Counted from the first letter of the stretch, positions 24,869 to 32,580 are shown. The stretch: 33,073 nucleotides of DNA from JADHLJ01 sp038118725 (GCA_038118725.1 JAYOIK010000062.1:1-33073), one strand, 5' to 3'. The notes: generated by a model not told the origin, from the letters alone. Program-made: numbers and translations.

Positions 24869-25804
24869 CTATTCCTCGGTCAGTGCCCGCTGCATGGAGT
24901 CGCTAAGCGGTTTGGTGAGATATTCGAACAATGTCCTCTCCCCGGTCCGGATCATCACTTCCGCGCCCATTCCCGGAGTGATTTGCTCGGCGAGCCCCCC
25001 CGATAGAGCAGTTTCATCGAGCCTGATTTTCGCGAGATAATATGGAACATTGGTCGCCGGATCCGTCAGCCGATCGGCGGAAACCGTTATGACCTCTCCT
25101 GGAATCATGTCGACCGACCGCTGACTGAAGGCGGTCAAGCGAACCCGAGCCGAAAGCCCCGTTCTCACGACATCGATATCATTGGGATTCACCCGCGCCT
25201 CGACTATCAGAAGGTCGTTGTCCGGCACCAGCGACATGATGCGCTCTCCAGGGCCGATCACGCCGCCGACGGTGAAGACATTGAGGCCCACGACCACGCC
25301 GTCGACGCCGGCGACGATGCGGGTGCGCTCAAGCGTCGTCTCCGCGTCCCTCAAACGCTCCTGATAATCGAGGATTTCATCGTCGACCTCTCGCAACTCG
25401 GCGACGACCTCGCTCAGGAATCGGATGCGCAAGTCCTGGATCTGCAAACTGGTCTCGCCGATCCGTTGCTGGCCTCTGGCGATTGACGCGCTGGCCAAGG
25501 CCTGGGCCTTGTCGGTATCCGCCTCGGTGCGTTGCAGGGCCAGCAGTCTGGGCTGCCGCTCGAGCCCCTTCTCGACAAGCGCCGCGACGCTCGCGATCTC
25601 CTTGCGCACGAGCTCCGCCTGGCGGGCCTGGGCTTTCATCTGTGCCCGCAGGCCGTCGATTTCCGACCGCAGTTGGGCGAGCCGTTGGTTGAGAATTTTC
25701 TCCTGCGATGCCAGGGCATCGCCGGCGTTCGCGTGGCTTCCCTCTTTTACGTGAATGGCACTGACGATGCCGCCTTCCGGATGTTGAACCGCCTGCTGTT
25801 TTCC
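24869..25804 (-). pseudogene. HlyD-family type I secretion adaptor remnant
   Basis: The recognisable sequence begins KQQAVQHPEGGIVSAIHVKEG, the conserved start of the periplasmic barrel of HlyD/LapC adaptors, and runs to a natural-looking end EYLTKPLSDSMQRALTEE with TAG. It includes the coiled-coil hairpin (QEKILNQRLAQL ... LVEKGLERQPRLLALQR) and the return barrel (RIVAGVDGVVVGLNVFTVGGVI). The cytoplasmic N-terminus and the transmembrane helix are missing. After HANAGDAL (about 25712) the frame jumps directly to ASQEKIL, where intact family members have roughly 70-80 further residues, suggesting an in-frame internal deletion. The open frame extends to a GTG at 25894, but the added codons are antisense to an adhesin fragment. 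A functional adaptor is unlikely. Confidence 0.8.
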
Positions 25805-25825
25805 TTGTGGCTGACGACCCCCGGG

Positions 25826-26147
25826 GCGATCGCCGGTGTCAACGACGCGCCGCGGATCGCCGGTCCGATCGAGGTCACCGCGAGCGAGGATCACGCCGGT
25901 TTCTCGGTCGATCTGCTTGCCGACGCCGCCGATATCGATGCCAGCGACACGTTGAGCGTCGCCAATCTACAAATTGCCGTCGACGACAGCGGCGTTACGA
26001 GTAACGGTAACAGTCTCAGCGTCGACCCGTCCGCTTATAACGGTCTGGCGGTCGGCGAGTCCGCGACGATCGACCTTCGACGACGTTTCCTGGATTCGGT
26101 TCACCAGCAACGGCGAAGGTTACATCGATAATTTCGAATGGGCGTAA
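25826..26147 (+). pseudogene. RTX/VCBS-type giant adhesin remnant (last repeat plus C-terminal tail)
   Basis: The frame at 25826-26071 encodes AIAGVNDAPRIAGPI followed by DLLADAADIDASDTLSVANL and NSLSVDPSAYNGLAVGESATI, most of one VCBS/cadherin-like repeat of a type I secreted adhesin. At about 26072 homology shifts by one frame into FDDVSWIRFTSNGEGYIDNFEWA (26076-26144) ending with TAA at 26145, a typical C-terminal tail of such proteins. The second half of the VCBS repeat is therefore missing at the join. No start codon or upstream repeats remain. It is head-to-head with the HlyD remnant, only about 21 bp away. A strong terminator follows, so this is the true 3' end of the lost gene. Confidence 0.78.
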
Positions 26148-26181
26148 CCACTCGATAAACGCCAACTCCTGGCGCGTAAGG

Positions 26182-26219
26182 CCGCGGCTTCTTCCGATGG
26201 GAAGGAGCCGCGGTTTTTT
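26182..26219 (+). terminator. Rho-independent terminator of the lost adhesin gene
   Basis: CCGCGGCTTCTTCC (26182-26195) pairs with GGAAGGAGCCGCGG (26200-26213) around the tetraloop GATG, a 14-bp stem with a single G-U pair. A run of six T follows at once. It lies 35 bp after the adhesin tail's stop codon. This is the clearest intrinsic terminator in the window. Confidence 0.88.
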
Positions 26220-26286
26220 GTTTGGAAGGTCTTTTCTCGGGTATCCCCGAAGCACTATTCCGTGACCGTCGGTCGTGATTCAGACC

Positions 26287-26610
26287 TCAAGCGAATTGTT
26301 TTTCGCTGGTCAGCACGCTGTTGACAGAGACCATGCCTCGTAGGCTGTTGGAGACATGCTCGACCTGTTGGCGATCGAGGCCTCTAACCTGTAGGTCGAT
26401 GGTCAAGGAGGCGCGGTGTGTCGCGGTTCCCTCAAGGTCGCTGTGCCAGCGGCTGGGGATCAGGCCGCGCTTGGCGAATAGCTCCAGAATTCTCGGCATG
26501 ACACCGGGATCCGCCTCGGCCTGGATCGAAAAACAGGCCGTCGCGTCAGCTTCGAAATTAGAGGGATGGTCGGTATGGGAAAACGGGGATGTCAGTCGTT
26601 CTTGTCGCAT
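26287..26610 (-). CDS. Stand-alone ACT-domain protein
   Basis: The 107-residue product contains one ACT-like fold: CFSIQAEADPGVMPRILELFAKRGLIPSRWHSDL, then THRASLTIDLQVRGLDRQQVEHVSNSLRGMVSVNSVLTSE. The beta-alpha-beta-beta-alpha-beta order with DPGVMPRILELFAKRG is close to the regulatory small subunits of acetolactate synthase, but it is shorter than IlvH and no ilvB or ilvC is nearby. It may be an amino-acid sensor or an uncoupled regulatory subunit. A GGAG lies about 11 bp before the ATG. A perfect inverted repeat at 26658-26678 is 48 bp upstream and could control it. Confidence 0.75.
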   Translation of the reverse strand: MRQERLTSPFSHTDHPSNFEADATACFSIQAEADPGVMPRILELFAKRGLIPSRWHSDLEGTATHRASLTIDLQVRGLDRQQVEHVSNSLRGMVSVNSVLTSEKQFA

Positions 26611-26864
26611 GTCGGGATCACTCCGCCCGTATCGGTTTTCAGGGAATCAGCTTCGCTCCGGTTCTCCAGGAGAACCGGGGTGCTAATTCGCCGACCGATG
26701 ACGCGGCGGTATGAGAGAGCCCGTGACATGGCGCATAATATAATTTCGTGAACCGTAAGTCGTCAAGGATGATTTCCGGCATGGGGTTGTTGAACCATAC
26801 GGTATCGTCAAGTCGTCGCGCCGGCGCTAGTCTGGCCGCGTGACAGATCGATCGGGAGACGAAG
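26611..26864. other. Divergent intergenic region between ACT and monooxygenase-fold genes
   Basis: This 254-bp region holds the 21-bp palindrome at 26658-26678, a 10-bp palindrome GCGCCGGCGC near 26818, and an AT-rich patch TAATATAATTT near 26736. These are plausible regulatory or promoter elements for the two divergent genes. No open frame here has credible coding character. Confidence 0.45.
26658..26678. promoter_or_regulatory. Perfect 21-bp inverted repeat
   Basis: CCGGTTCTCC and GGAGAACCGG flank a single A. With a one-base centre it is better suited to a dimeric regulator than to an RNA hairpin. It is 48 bp upstream of the ACT-domain start. Confidence 0.45.
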
Positions 26865-27182
26865 ATGCATGTGGTGATTTTCGAGGTGGAGCCCACCGAG
26901 GAAGGCCGCGCGACTTACCTGGAGATCGCGGGGCAATTGCGGGCGGAACTTGAAACCATCGACGGCTTCATTTCGATCGAACGGTTTGAGAGCCTGGTGA
27001 CGCCGGGCAAGGTGCTCTCATTGTCCACATGGCGCGACGAAGCCTCGATCCAGCGGTGGCGAGAACGCGAGGCGCATCGGGCCGCCCAGGATCGCGGTCG
27101 AAACGAACTGTTCAAGCGCTATCGTATCCGGGTCGCCGAGGTTTCGCGGGACTACGATCTGGAAACCTCGCCTTGGCGATAA
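26865..27182 (+). CDS. Antibiotic biosynthesis monooxygenase (ABM)-fold protein
   Basis: The 105-residue protein has the small ferredoxin-like ABM fold: HVVIFEVEPTEEGRATYLEIAGQLRAELETIDGFISIERF, then LSLSTWRDEASIQRWREREAHRAAQDRGR. The W-R-D-E-A-S-I-Q-R-W-R segment and following His are typical of the family, which covers cofactor-free oxygenases, heme-degrading enzymes and proteins of unknown role. The ATG has a GGGAGA ribosome site. It precedes the phytanoyl-CoA dioxygenase-like gene by 88 bp on the same strand. Substrate unknown. Confidence 0.88.
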   Translation: MHVVIFEVEPTEEGRATYLEIAGQLRAELETIDGFISIERFESLVTPGKVLSLSTWRDEASIQRWREREAHRAAQDRGRNELFKRYRIRVAEVSRDYDLETSPWR

Positions 27183-27270
27183 CGCCTAAACCGCCGCTTG
27201 TGGCGGCGCGGCTGGACCAATAGGCTTTCTCTCTCAATCCCAACCATATGCCTTTGTCGGAGAATCGATC

Positions 27271-28092
27271 ATGGCCGTCGACCTCGCTGAAACCGACGTG
27301 GAACGCTACCGACGGGACGGTTACTTGGCACCGGTTCGCGCCATTGACTCCGAACACGCGGCGGACCTTCTCGCGCGGTATGACGCTTTCAAGGCGCGAG
27401 GCGAAGCGGATGGCGCGGCGGTTCTGCGAAGCAAGCCACATCTCGCGTTCCCCTGGCTCTATGATCTCACCCGAGATCCCAGGGTGACCGGTCCGGTCAG
27501 CGCCATTCTCGGCCCGAATCTGCTTGCCTGGGGGAGCAGTTTCTTCGCAAAGCCGGCCGGTGATCCCGGCTTCGTATCCTGGCACCAGGATGCGAATTAT
27601 TGGGGGTTGGAGCCACACGAGATCCTCACGGCCTGGATCGCGTTCAGCCCCAGCCGTCGGGAAAACGGCTGCATGCGCGTGGTGCCGGGAAGTCAGGCCG
27701 AGGCGTTCGAGCATCGAGACACCTTCCACAAGGACAACCTCCTGACCAGGGGGCAGGAAATCGCCGTCGAGGTCGAAGAAGACCAAGCCGTCGACATCGT
27801 CCTGGAGCCCGGCGAGATGTCGCTACATCATGTGGGCATCGTGCATGGCTCGGACCCGAATACCAGCACTGTCCCCAGAATCGGCTTCGCCATCCGTTAT
27901 ATCGCGAGCCATGTGCGTCAGACAGGAGGACGCACCACCGCGACCCTGGCGCTGGGCGAGGATACCCACGGGCATTTTGATCTGGAGCCGAGGCCCGAGG
28001 GAGATTACGAGCCCGTTGGCCTGGCGGCGCGCGCTGATGCCCTGGCGCGCCAGCACGCGGTGCTGTTCGCTGGAGCGGATCGGCGTCGCTGA
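27271..28092 (+). CDS. Phytanoyl-CoA dioxygenase (PhyH)-family protein
   Basis: The 273-residue protein begins with VERYRRDGYLAPVRAI, the usual opening of PhyH proteins. The iron ligands H105 and D107 lie in SWHQDANYWGLEPHE, the distal His in HHVGIVHGSDPN (H192 most likely), and the 2-oxoglutarate Arg follows in RIGFAIRY. The segment TAWIAFSPSRRENGCMRVVPGS is also typical. These Fe(II)/2-oxoglutarate enzymes hydroxylate or halogenate diverse small substrates in the cytoplasm. The start is supported by CGGAG. The nearest downstream genes belong to histidine utilisation but are separately controlled. Confidence 0.93.
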   Translation: MAVDLAETDVERYRRDGYLAPVRAIDSEHAADLLARYDAFKARGEADGAAVLRSKPHLAFPWLYDLTRDPRVTGPVSAILGPNLLAWGSSFFAKPAGDPGFVSWHQDANYWGLEPHEILTAWIAFSPSRRENGCMRVVPGSQAEAFEHRDTFHKDNLLTRGQEIAVEVEEDQAVDIVLEPGEMSLHHVGIVHGSDPNTSTVPRIGFAIRYIASHVRQTGGRTTATLALGEDTHGHFDLEPRPEGDYEPVGLAARADALARQHAVLFAGADRRR

Positions 28093-28138
28093 TCGGCCCC
28101 GCCATTCCGGACTCGACGAGACCGCCGCGTTAAATTTT

Positions 28139-28170
28139 CACGGGTCTGATCCCGTGGTCTCTTGCTTTTT
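28139..28170 (+). terminator. Weak terminator-like hairpin after the PhyH gene
   Basis: CACGGG (28139-28144) and CCCGTG (28151-28156) form a 6-bp stem with a six-base loop, followed by a T-rich but interrupted tail ending at 28170. It lies 47 bp after the PhyH stop and directly before the hutC promoter. It could equally be a regulatory palindrome. Confidence 0.3.
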
Positions 28171-28189
28171 GTATATACATTACTAAACT
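28162..28189 (+). promoter_or_regulatory. hutC promoter with HutC operator 1
   Basis: TTGCTT (28162-28167) and TAAACT (28184-28189) are spaced by 16 bp. The palindrome TGTATATACA (28170-28179) sits inside the spacer. The same 14-mer TTGTATATACATTA occurs upstream of hutH. HutC is known to bind TGTATATACA-type sites, so autoregulation is expected. Confidence 0.75.
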
Positions 28190-28253
28190 TTCGTTCCTCG
28201 CCACCAACCCAGGCCCGTGCCTTGCAACCTGCCAACGCCCGACAGCCCGCCCC

Positions 28254-28970
28254 GTGAAGCGTTCTCGTACGTTGTTCGACACCATTCGAGGAACCCTGAC
28301 CCAAGCGATCGCGAGTGGAGAGTTCAAACCCGGCGACCGGTTGCCGACCGAGGAACAACTCGCCGAGCGTTTCTCCGCCTCGCGCCCGACGGTCAACAAG
28401 GCAATCGCATCCCTGGCAAAGGATGGTTTGGTGGCGCGGCGCAAGCGAGCCGGGACCATCGTTCTGGCGCAGTCGGCGTTCTGGCTCCCTATTCTGGATA
28501 TCTCGCGCTATGTGCGTGACCGGGGACAGGCCTATCGGTTCGAATTGATTGACCGAACCGAGGGACGCAATGGCGACGACGGCCTGAACTGGCCCGGACT
28601 TCCTCCCGACATTTCGCTTCTTCTGGTTGAATGCCTGCATTTCGGCGATTCCGTGCCGGTTCAGCATGAACGCCGCTTGATCAATCTGGATGCCGTGCCG
28701 GACGCGGCGACCGCCGGTTTCGAGACCACGCCGCCGGGGCTTTGGCTGCTGCGGCATGTGCCCTGGTCTGCCTCCGAACACCAGATCGGCGCGGTCGGCG
28801 CGGGCGCGGGATTGGCCGACCTCCTCGGGGTTCGCCGCGGTACTCCTTGTCTCGGCATTCACCGAGTTACACGGCACCAGGATACGCCCTTGACGGCGGT
28901 CACCCTGACTTCTCCCGCGGGCCGGTTCCTTCTGGAGGGCGCCGATACGCCGCTCGGACACACCGAATAG
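28254..28970 (+). CDS. hutC: Histidine utilisation repressor, GntR/HutC family
   Basis: The 238-residue protein has a GntR winged-helix DNA-binding domain (residues 5-72: GEFKPGDRLPTEEQLAERFSASRPTVNKAIASLAKDGLV) and a UTRA effector domain (about 85-232). HutC represses hut genes and is released by urocanate. The start codon is GTG at 28254; no better ATG is available nearby, and the first helix begins right after it. It lies just upstream of hutH and hutU, and two copies of the HutC palindrome flank it. The UTRA domain looks complete, so the repressor is probably functional even though hutH is broken. Confidence 0.9.
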   Translation: MKRSRTLFDTIRGTLTQAIASGEFKPGDRLPTEEQLAERFSASRPTVNKAIASLAKDGLVARRKRAGTIVLAQSAFWLPILDISRYVRDRGQAYRFELIDRTEGRNGDDGLNWPGLPPDISLLLVECLHFGDSVPVQHERRLINLDAVPDAATAGFETTPPGLWLLRHVPWSASEHQIGAVGAGAGLADLLGVRRGTPCLGIHRVTRHQDTPLTAVTLTSPAGRFLLEGADTPLGHTE

Positions 28971-29067
28971 TCCGCCTTGTCGGCGATCGCGGTCCCAAGC
29001 CCTCGGCGACCTTCCACGTTTTGGACCAAAGCGGGAATGCGCTCGATAGGAGAGACTCGCACGGGTC

Positions 29068-29095
29068 TTGAAAATATTGTATATACATTATGAAA
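29068..29095 (+). promoter_or_regulatory. hutH promoter with HutC operator 2
   Basis: TTGAAA (29068-29073) is followed by the palindrome TGTATATACA (29078-29087) and a -10-like TATGAA/ATGAAA at 29089-29095. The arrangement copies that at hutC: operator inside the -35/-10 spacer. It implies that transcription starts near 29100, making the ATG at 29090 an unlikely translation start. Confidence 0.7.
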
Positions 29096-29116
29096 ACACC
29101 CGATCGGACCCTACCC

Positions 29117-30670
29117 ATGACCGAGCCCCGGACATACGATCCCATGATGCTCAATCCAGGAAAGGTTGGCCTCGACCAGCTTGAGCGGTTGTATCGCGAG
29201 GGCGTCGGCGTCGTGTTGAGCCCCGACACCCGCGCCGGCATCGAAGCGTCGGCCTCGATCATCGCCAAGGCGTCGGCGGGCGAGGCGCCGGTCTACGGGG
29301 TTAATACCGGATTCGGAAAGCTCGCCTCGGTGCGGGTCGCGCCGGAAGACGCGGCGGCCCTGCAACGCAATCTGATCCGCTCCCACTGCTGTGGTGTCGG
29401 AGCCCCGGTGGACGAGGCGATCACCCGACTCACCATGACGTTAAAACTTATTTCCCTCGGACGGGGCGCCTCGGGCGTGCGATGGGAGGTGATCGAGTTG
29501 CTGCAGGAAATGTTGGCGCGGGGCGTTGCCCCGATCATCCCCGGTCAGGGGTCGGTCGGCGCGTCTGGCGATCTTGCCCCGCTCGCCCATATGACCGCGG
29601 CGATGACCGGTGAGGGTGAGGCGATATTCGAGGGCGCGACCATGCCGGCGGCCGCCGCGCTTTCCAAGGCGGGTCTCTCGCCGATCTCGCTGGGCCCCAA
29701 GGAGGGTCTGGCGATGATCAACGGCACCCAGTTCTCCACGGCCCTGGCGCTGGTCGGGCTTTTCGAGGCCTGACGGTTGGCGGTGACGGGCCTGATCACC
29801 AGCGCGCTGTCGACCGACGCGATCATGGGCTCCACCGCGCCGACCCGGCCGGAAATCCACGCGCTGCGCGGCCATGCGGGGCAGATCGATTCCGCCGCCG
29901 CGATCCGGGCGCTCCTCTCTGGTTCGGAAATCCGAGAGTCCCACCGCAAGGACGATACGAGGGTTCAGGACCCCTATTGTATCCGCTGTCAGCCTCAAGT
30001 GACCGGTGCCTGTCTGGACCTGCTGCGTCAAGCCGCGCGCACGCTGGAGATCGAAGCCAACGCCGCGACCGACAATCCGCTGGTGGTCACCAGCGACGGC
30101 TCGATCATTTCCGGCGGTAACTTCCACGCCGAACCGGTCGCCTTCGCCGCCGATCAGATCGCGCTCGCCATCGTCGAGATCGGTTCGATCGCTCAGCGCC
30201 GGATCGCGCTCATGGTCGACCCGGCAATGAATTTCGGCCTGCCGGCGTTCTTGTCTCCCGGGGCTGGATTGAACTCCGGCTTCATGATCGCCGAGGTGAC
30301 CTCCGCCGCGCTGATGAGCGAGAACAAACAGCGCGCGGCGCCGGCCTCCGTGGACTCAACCCCTACCTCCGCGAATCAGGAAGATCATGTCTCGATGGCG
30401 GCTCACGCCGCGCGCCGCCTGATGGACATGAACGAGAACCTGACCCGAATCATCGGCATCGAACTTCTCTGCGCCGTTCAAGGCGTGGATTTTCGCGCGC
30501 CGCTGTCGACCAGCGAGCGGCTCGCCCGAGTTGTCGCCCGGGTGCGCGCCGAGATCGCCGGCCTCGACGAGGACCGGATCCTGGCGCCGGATATCGAACG
30601 CGCCGCGGAGATGGTCGGGAAAGGGCACGTCACCGCAACGGTGGGCGCCGAAATACTGCCGCAACTCTAG
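29117..30670 (+). pseudogene. hutH: Histidine ammonia-lyase with in-frame TGA
   Basis: Read through one stop, the frame encodes a full 517-codon HutH: Y60 in PVYGVNTGFGKLASV, the MIO tripeptide A149-S150-G151 in QGSVGASGDLAPLAHM, GTQFSTALALVGLFEA, then RPEIHALRGHAGQID, DNPLVVTSDG, SGGNFHAEP, SSVD-like QEDHVSMAAHAARR and a normal C-terminus. TGA at 29771-29773 is codon 219; the frame continues unbroken to TAG at 30668-30670. HutH deaminates histidine to urocanate. No other damage is seen. TGA is the normal stop of many neighbours, so recoding is unlikely. Start 29117 is preferred because the -10 element overlaps the ATG at 29090. A recent nonsense mutation or a base-call error are the two explanations. 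Confidence 0.88.
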
Positions 30671-30693
30671 GCTTGATTCGTTGGGAGACCGCC

Positions 30694-32379
30694 ATGCAAT
30701 CCTCCAGGGATAACACGTCGAGGCACAACACGAAGCGGGTGCGCGCGCCGCGAGGGCCCGAGATCACCGCGAAGTCCTGGCAGACCGAGGCGCCGCTTCG
30801 GATGATGATGAACAATCTGGACGCCGAGGTGGCCGAGAATCCCAACGAGCTGGTGGTCTATGGCGGCATCGGTCGGGCGGCGCGGACCTGGAACGATTTC
30901 AACGCCATCGCGGCGACGCTTCGCGGGTTGGAGGGTGACGAGACTCTCTTGGTGCAATCCGGTAAACCGGTCGGTGTGTTCCGCACCCATGCGGACGCGC
31001 CCCGGGTGCTTATCGCCAACTCCAACCTGGTTCCGAACTGGGCCAATTGGAGCCATTTCAACGAGCTCGACCGCAAGGGCCTGATGATGTACGGCCAGAT
31101 GACGGCGGGCTCGTGGATCTATATCGGCAGCCAGGGCATCGTCCAAGGCACCTATGAAACCTTCGTCGAGGCCGGACGACAGCATTATGGTGGAGACCTG
31201 ACGGGGAGATGGATCCTGACCGCCGGGCTCGGTGGCATGGGCGGTGCTCAACCCTTGGCGGCGGCGATGGCGGGAGCGTGCTGTCTCGCGGTTGAATGCA
31301 ATCCCGAGAGTATCGATTTTCGTCTGCGCACCCGGTACCTGGACGAACGCGCCGATACGATCGACGAGGCTCTCGCCAAGATCGACGCATGGACAAAAGC
31401 CGGCGAGGCGAAATCGGTGGGCCTGCTTGGCAACGCGGCGGAAATCTTCCCTGAACTCTATCGCCGGGGGATCCGGCCAAGCATGGTGACCGACCAGACC
31501 TCGGCCCATGACCCCATCAACGGCTATCTTCCCAAGGGTTGGAGCCTCGCGGACTGGCGCGCAAGGCGCGAAAGCGATCCGGCCGGCGTGGAAGCGGCCG
31601 CCCGCGCGTCCATGCGCGAGCACGTGGCGGCGATGGTCGATTTCTGGAACGCCGGTGTCCCGACCCTGGACTATGGCAACAACATTCGCCAGATGGCCCT
31701 GGAGGAGGGACTGGAGAACGCTTTCGCTTTCCCGGGTTTCGTGCCGGCCTATATCCGCCCGCTGTTTTGTCGGGGCATTGGTCCGTTCCGCTGGGCCGCG
31801 CTGTCCGGTGACCCGGAGGATATCTACAAAACCGACGCCAAGGTGAAGGAACTGCTTCCCGACAACACCCATCTGCATACCTGGCTCGACATGGCGCGGG
31901 AACGGATCTCCTTTCAGGGCTTGCCGGCGCGGATCTGTTGGGTCGGGCTTGGTGATCGACACAGGCTCGGCCTCGCGTTCAACGAGATGGTCGCGTCGGG
32001 AGAGTTATCGGCGCCGGTGGTGATTGGTCGTGACCACTTGGATTCAGGTTCCGTCGCCTCGCCGAACCGGGAGACCGAGGCGATGCGAGACGGGTCCGAC
32101 GCGGTGTCGGACTGGCCGCTCCTGAACGCCTTGTTGAACTGCGCGTCCGGCGCGACATGGGTCAGCCTGCATCACGGCGGCGGCGTCGGCATGGGTTTCA
32201 GCCAGCACGCGGGCATGGTGATTTGCTGCGACGGCACCGAAGACGCGGCCCGGCGTATCGAACGCGTGCTCTGGAACGATCCGGCCACCGGGGTCATGCG
32301 TCACGCCGATGCCGGATATGAAGACGCCATCACCTGCGCCCGCGAGCACCAACTGAATTTGCCGAGTATACTGGTGTAA
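30694..32379 (+). CDS. hutU: Urocanate hydratase
   Basis: The 561-residue product matches urocanase over its whole length: GPEITAKSWQTEAPLRMMMNNLD near residue 21, NAWNDFN-like RTWNDFNAI, the NAD-binding AGLGGMGGAQPLA (residues 177-189), TDQTSAHDPINGYLP, and NLVPNWANWSHFNELD. It converts urocanate to imidazolonepropionate with tightly bound NAD+. The ATG at 30694 has GGGAGA upstream; an alternative start seven codons earlier lacks one. It begins 23 bp after hutH, so it is co-transcribed from the HutC-controlled promoter. hutI, hutG and hutF are not in the window. Confidence 0.96.
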   Translation: MQSSRDNTSRHNTKRVRAPRGPEITAKSWQTEAPLRMMMNNLDAEVAENPNELVVYGGIGRAARTWNDFNAIAATLRGLEGDETLLVQSGKPVGVFRTHADAPRVLIANSNLVPNWANWSHFNELDRKGLMMYGQMTAGSWIYIGSQGIVQGTYETFVEAGRQHYGGDLTGRWILTAGLGGMGGAQPLAAAMAGACCLAVECNPESIDFRLRTRYLDERADTIDEALAKIDAWTKAGEAKSVGLLGNAAEIFPELYRRGIRPSMVTDQTSAHDPINGYLPKGWSLADWRARRESDPAGVEAAARASMREHVAAMVDFWNAGVPTLDYGNNIRQMALEEGLENAFAFPGFVPAYIRPLFCRGIGPFRWAALSGDPEDIYKTDAKVKELLPDNTHLHTWLDMARERISFQGLPARICWVGLGDRHRLGLAFNEMVASGELSAPVVIGRDHLDSGSVASPNRETEAMRDGSDAVSDWPLLNALLNCASGATWVSLHHGGGVGMGFSQHAGMVICCDGTEDAARRIERVLWNDPATGVMRHADAGYEDAITCAREHQLNLPSILV

Positions 32380-32580
32380 GAAAAGAATCATTATTTCGAT
32401 ACTATTGGTTGTATCGGGGCGACTTGTTATAAAATTTTCGTCGATAAAGTTGTGTGATTTGCATGCAAAATGGTTAAATATGGTGTGAACGCTTGACCAA
32501 TTCTTTCCGTTTGGCATTGAAATGGCTCGAGCGATCAAGCCCTCGCCGGCCCCAGGCGGATCGATGATTGGAGTTTCGAG
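32380..32580. other. AT-rich intergenic region with promoter-like elements
   Basis: This 201-bp region is markedly more AT-rich than its surroundings. It contains a promoter candidate at 32405-32433 and a perfect palindrome at 32458-32469. There is no terminator hairpin for hutU that I can identify. No small coding gene is supported. Confidence 0.55.
32405..32433 (+). promoter_or_regulatory. Candidate sigma-70 promoter of the ferritin-like gene
   Basis: TTGGTT (32405-32410) and TATAAA (32428-32433) are separated by exactly 17 bp. The palindrome TTTGCATGCAAA (32458-32469) lies just downstream, where it could be a repressor site. The coding start is about 140 bp further on. Confidence 0.5.

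Noticed and set aside
24869..25894. Functional HlyD gene starting at the GTG at 25894
   Set aside because: The first 30 codons are antisense to the adhesin fragment and there is no membrane helix, which HlyD adaptors need.
25532..26131. A single 199-codon plus-strand gene spanning the HlyD/adhesin junction
   Set aside because: Its first 100 codons are antisense to the HlyD remnant and only the latter part has VCBS similarity, so the frame is a chance fusion.
27190..27210. GC-rich hairpin after the monooxygenase-fold gene as a terminator
   Set aside because: CCGCC/GGCGG can pair, but no T-run follows and the stem is short, so it is not supported as a terminator.
29771..29773. Selenocysteine or genome-wide TGA recoding as explanation for the hutH stop
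   Set aside because: TGA ends many neighbouring genes (for example at 415-417, 923-925 and 11096-11098), HutH is not a known selenoprotein, and no obvious stem-loop of the required kind directly follows.
30667..31962. Long minus-strand open frame (431 codons) opposite hutU
   Set aside because: It is a shadow of the well-conserved urocanase gene; its composition is His/Arg/Gly-rich and no motif is visible.
32044..32538. Minus-strand 164-codon frame over the hutU end and the AT-rich gap
   Set aside because: Most of it is antisense to hutU, and the remainder crosses a region with promoter features.
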